From JALVDI01 sp039186435 (GTDB lineage Bacteria > Myxococcota_A > Polyangia > Polyangiales > Houyiibacteriaceae), in assembly GCA_039186435.1 (NCBI GenBank), contig JBCDAA010000484.1, forward strand, positions 1 to 6,360: a stretch of 6,360 bases of DNA, written 5' to 3'. The translations under genes and the position numbers were made by a program. Positions 5,168 through 6,360 of this stretch are shown here, one piece after another; position 1 is the first letter of the stretch, and each line of letters starts with the position of its first letter. The notes under the pieces are model-generated. The model was not told the DNA's origin. It saw nothing but the letters and a program-made list of their open reading frames with translations, and made no database searches.

Positions 5168-6360
5168 GTTTCCTCCAGCTCGAATCCTCGAAGGGTGTCC
5201 GGCTCCGGCAAACGCAGGAGCACGCTTTCGGTGAGCTCCTCGCGAAGCGCTGCGATTGGCACCGCGTCCACAAGCTCCCGAAGAAACGCAAAGGTCAATA
5301 TCCCCTCTGCCGTCGCCGAGGGCACGCCCCGGGAGCGAAGATAAAAGAGCGCCTGCTCGTCGAGAGCACCCACCGTCGCGCCGTGCGACGCAACGACCTC
5401 GTCGTGGTCGATCTCCAGGTGCGGCTTGGTGTACGCATTCGCGCGATCGCTAAGAAGCAGGTTGCGGTTTTGCTGGTGTGCCTCGGAACCGGGCGCGCTC
5501 CGGTGCACGATCGCTTGCCCGTCGAACACGGCCGTTCCTTGATCATCAAGTACGCCGCGGTAGCGCTGATGACTCGTGCACCGACCGGCCTCGTGATCGA
5601 CGCGCACGTGATGGTCGACGTGTTCTTTTTCGCGGACAAGGTACAGGCCGTCGAGGTGGGCTTCGGCTCCGGGCCCCGCAAAACGAAGGGAGTGGTCGAG
5701 ACGCTGCGGCGCGCCCCCAAACGTAAAGGTGTGGCCGCGATAGCGCGAGTCGCGATCCTGCACGATCGCGAGCGCCGAGAGCACCGCGCCGCGGTCTTCG
5801 TGAATGCGCACGTGGTCGAGCTGCGCGCCAGCGCCAATCGAAACCTCGGTGACCGCCGCGGTGAGGCGACTGTCGCCCGAGCTTCGTTCGATGAGCGAAA
5901 GCGACGCTTCGCGGTCGAGCACGACGAGAACTCGCGGTGCCAAGAGCGAGGGGCCGCCTTCGACCTCGATCTCGACCGGCGTGGTGACCGCGCCATGCAC
6001 GTGAAGCACCAGCGCGTCCTCAAAGGTCGCCGAGTTGAGGGCCACGAAATGCTCGTTGGTCGCGATGCTTCCGAGGGTGTTGCGAAGCGCGTCCGGAAGG
6101 TCCGTCAGGCGATGCACCCCAAGGCCCTCGGGCGCGTTCGGGCCCACGACGAGCTGCGACCCGCGAAAGAGCACCCGAAAATGGGACGAAATGCTGGCCC
6201 AGCCGGCCGCGGTATCGGTGGCCTCTGGCGCGGGAAGATCGCCGAGGAGGTGCTCAACGCGGGTAAAGCGCCAGGCCTCGGTTTTCTTCGTCGGAAGTCC
6301 GAGCGTGCGCAGCGAACTCAGCGCGCCTTCCCGAAGCGGACTGAGCCACTCCGGTCCGGC
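5164..6360 (-). CDS. sufD: SufD, scaffold subunit of the SUF Fe-S assembly complex (5' end missing)
   Basis: The frame is open from the window edge to the TGA at 5164-5166, giving 398 visible residues. The start codon is beyond 6360, and the GTG at 6174 is an internal valine. Near the visible N-terminus is GLPTKKTEAWRFTRV (residues 21-35), a hallmark of SufD. The body is the repetitive beta-helix of the SufB/SufD family. The C-terminal part holds KPHLEIDHDEVVASHGATVG followed by ALFYLRSRGVP. The histidine in SHGAT (codon 5383-5385) corresponds to E. coli SufD His360, which is at the SufB-SufD cluster-building interface. The Cys two residues before it in E. coli, as I recall it, is Ala here. 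SufD works with SufB and the ATPase SufC in the cytoplasm, so sufB and sufC are probably upstream, outside the window. Roughly 20-50 N-terminal residues should be missing, judging from usual SufD lengths. Confidence 0.97.
   Translation of the reverse strand, partial: AGPEWLSPLREGALSSLRTLGLPTKKTEAWRFTRVEHLLGDLPAPEATDTAAGWASISSHFRVLFRGSQLVVGPNAPEGLGVHRLTDLPDALRNTLGSIATNEHFVALNSATFEDALVLHVHGAVTTPVEIEVEGGPSLLAPRVLVVLDREASLSLIERSSGDSRLTAAVTEVSIGAGAQLDHVRIHEDRGAVLSALAIVQDRDSRYRGHTFTFGGAPQRLDHSLRFAGPGAEAHLDGLYLVREKEHVDHHVRVDHEAGRCTSHQRYRGVLDDQGTAVFDGQAIVHRSAPGSEAHQQNRNLLLSDRANAYTKPHLEIDHDEVVASHGATVGALDEQALFYLRSRGVPSATAEGILTFAFLRELVDAVPIAALREELTESVLLRLPEPDTLRGFELEET
5172..5176 (-). promoter_or_regulatory. 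ribosome binding site of sufS
   Basis: A consensus GGAGG on the minus strand, inside the last codons of sufD, lies four bases before the sufS ATG. With the ATGA overlap it fixes the start and implies coupled translation of sufD and sufS. Confidence 0.8.

Noticed and set aside
3833..5344. 503-codon open frame on the plus strand
   Set aside because: It runs antisense across all of sufS and the start of the CPBP gene. Long antisense frames are expected in GC-rich genes; the product is Arg/Glu/Val-rich noise with no recognisable motif, and sufS has clear catalytic motifs on the other strand.

Overview
The window is GC-rich bacterial DNA with strongly G/C-biased third codon positions. The gene content is a SUF iron-sulfur operon, a membrane-anchored Ser/Thr kinase with a PEGA-like C-terminal domain, and a SUF-associated MIP18/DUF59 protein. 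This combination suggests a Myxococcota (myxobacterium-like) chromosome. That is inference from gene style; no rRNA or other taxonomic marker is present.

Almost everything is on the minus strand and reads from right to left. At the right edge is sufD, whose start lies beyond position 6360. It overlaps sufS by 4 bp. After a 57-bp gap comes a CPBP-family membrane protein, whose TAA stop overlaps the ATG of a SufT-like MIP18/DUF59 protein (TAATG). A 74-bp gap then leads to an uncharacterised 174-residue protein with a good ribosome binding site. The five genes look like one transcription unit: the tail of a SUF operon whose sufB and sufC probably lie just outside the window. SufS would supply persulfide sulfur, SufD is part of the scaffold complex, and the SufT-like protein would help cluster assembly or delivery. 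No SufE or SufU sulfur-transfer partner is visible.

The 96-141 bp after the last SUF-cluster gene hold a strong hairpin and a perfect 18-bp dyad. Next comes a complete Ser/Thr kinase gene on the same strand: cytoplasmic kinase domain, one membrane span and an extracytoplasmic PEGA-like domain. Its tail is a ladder of pentapeptides with methionine at every fifth position.

The far left (1-90) appears to be the 3' end of a convergent plus-strand gene. The junction between it and the kinase gene is a four-copy 12-bp tandem repeat. Each unit carries an in-frame TAA for the plus-strand gene and an in-frame TAG for the kinase. The most unusual points are this shared stop repeat, the methionine ladder, and the CPBP and unknown proteins embedded in the SUF cluster. 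No RNA genes, mobile elements or CRISPR arrays were seen.
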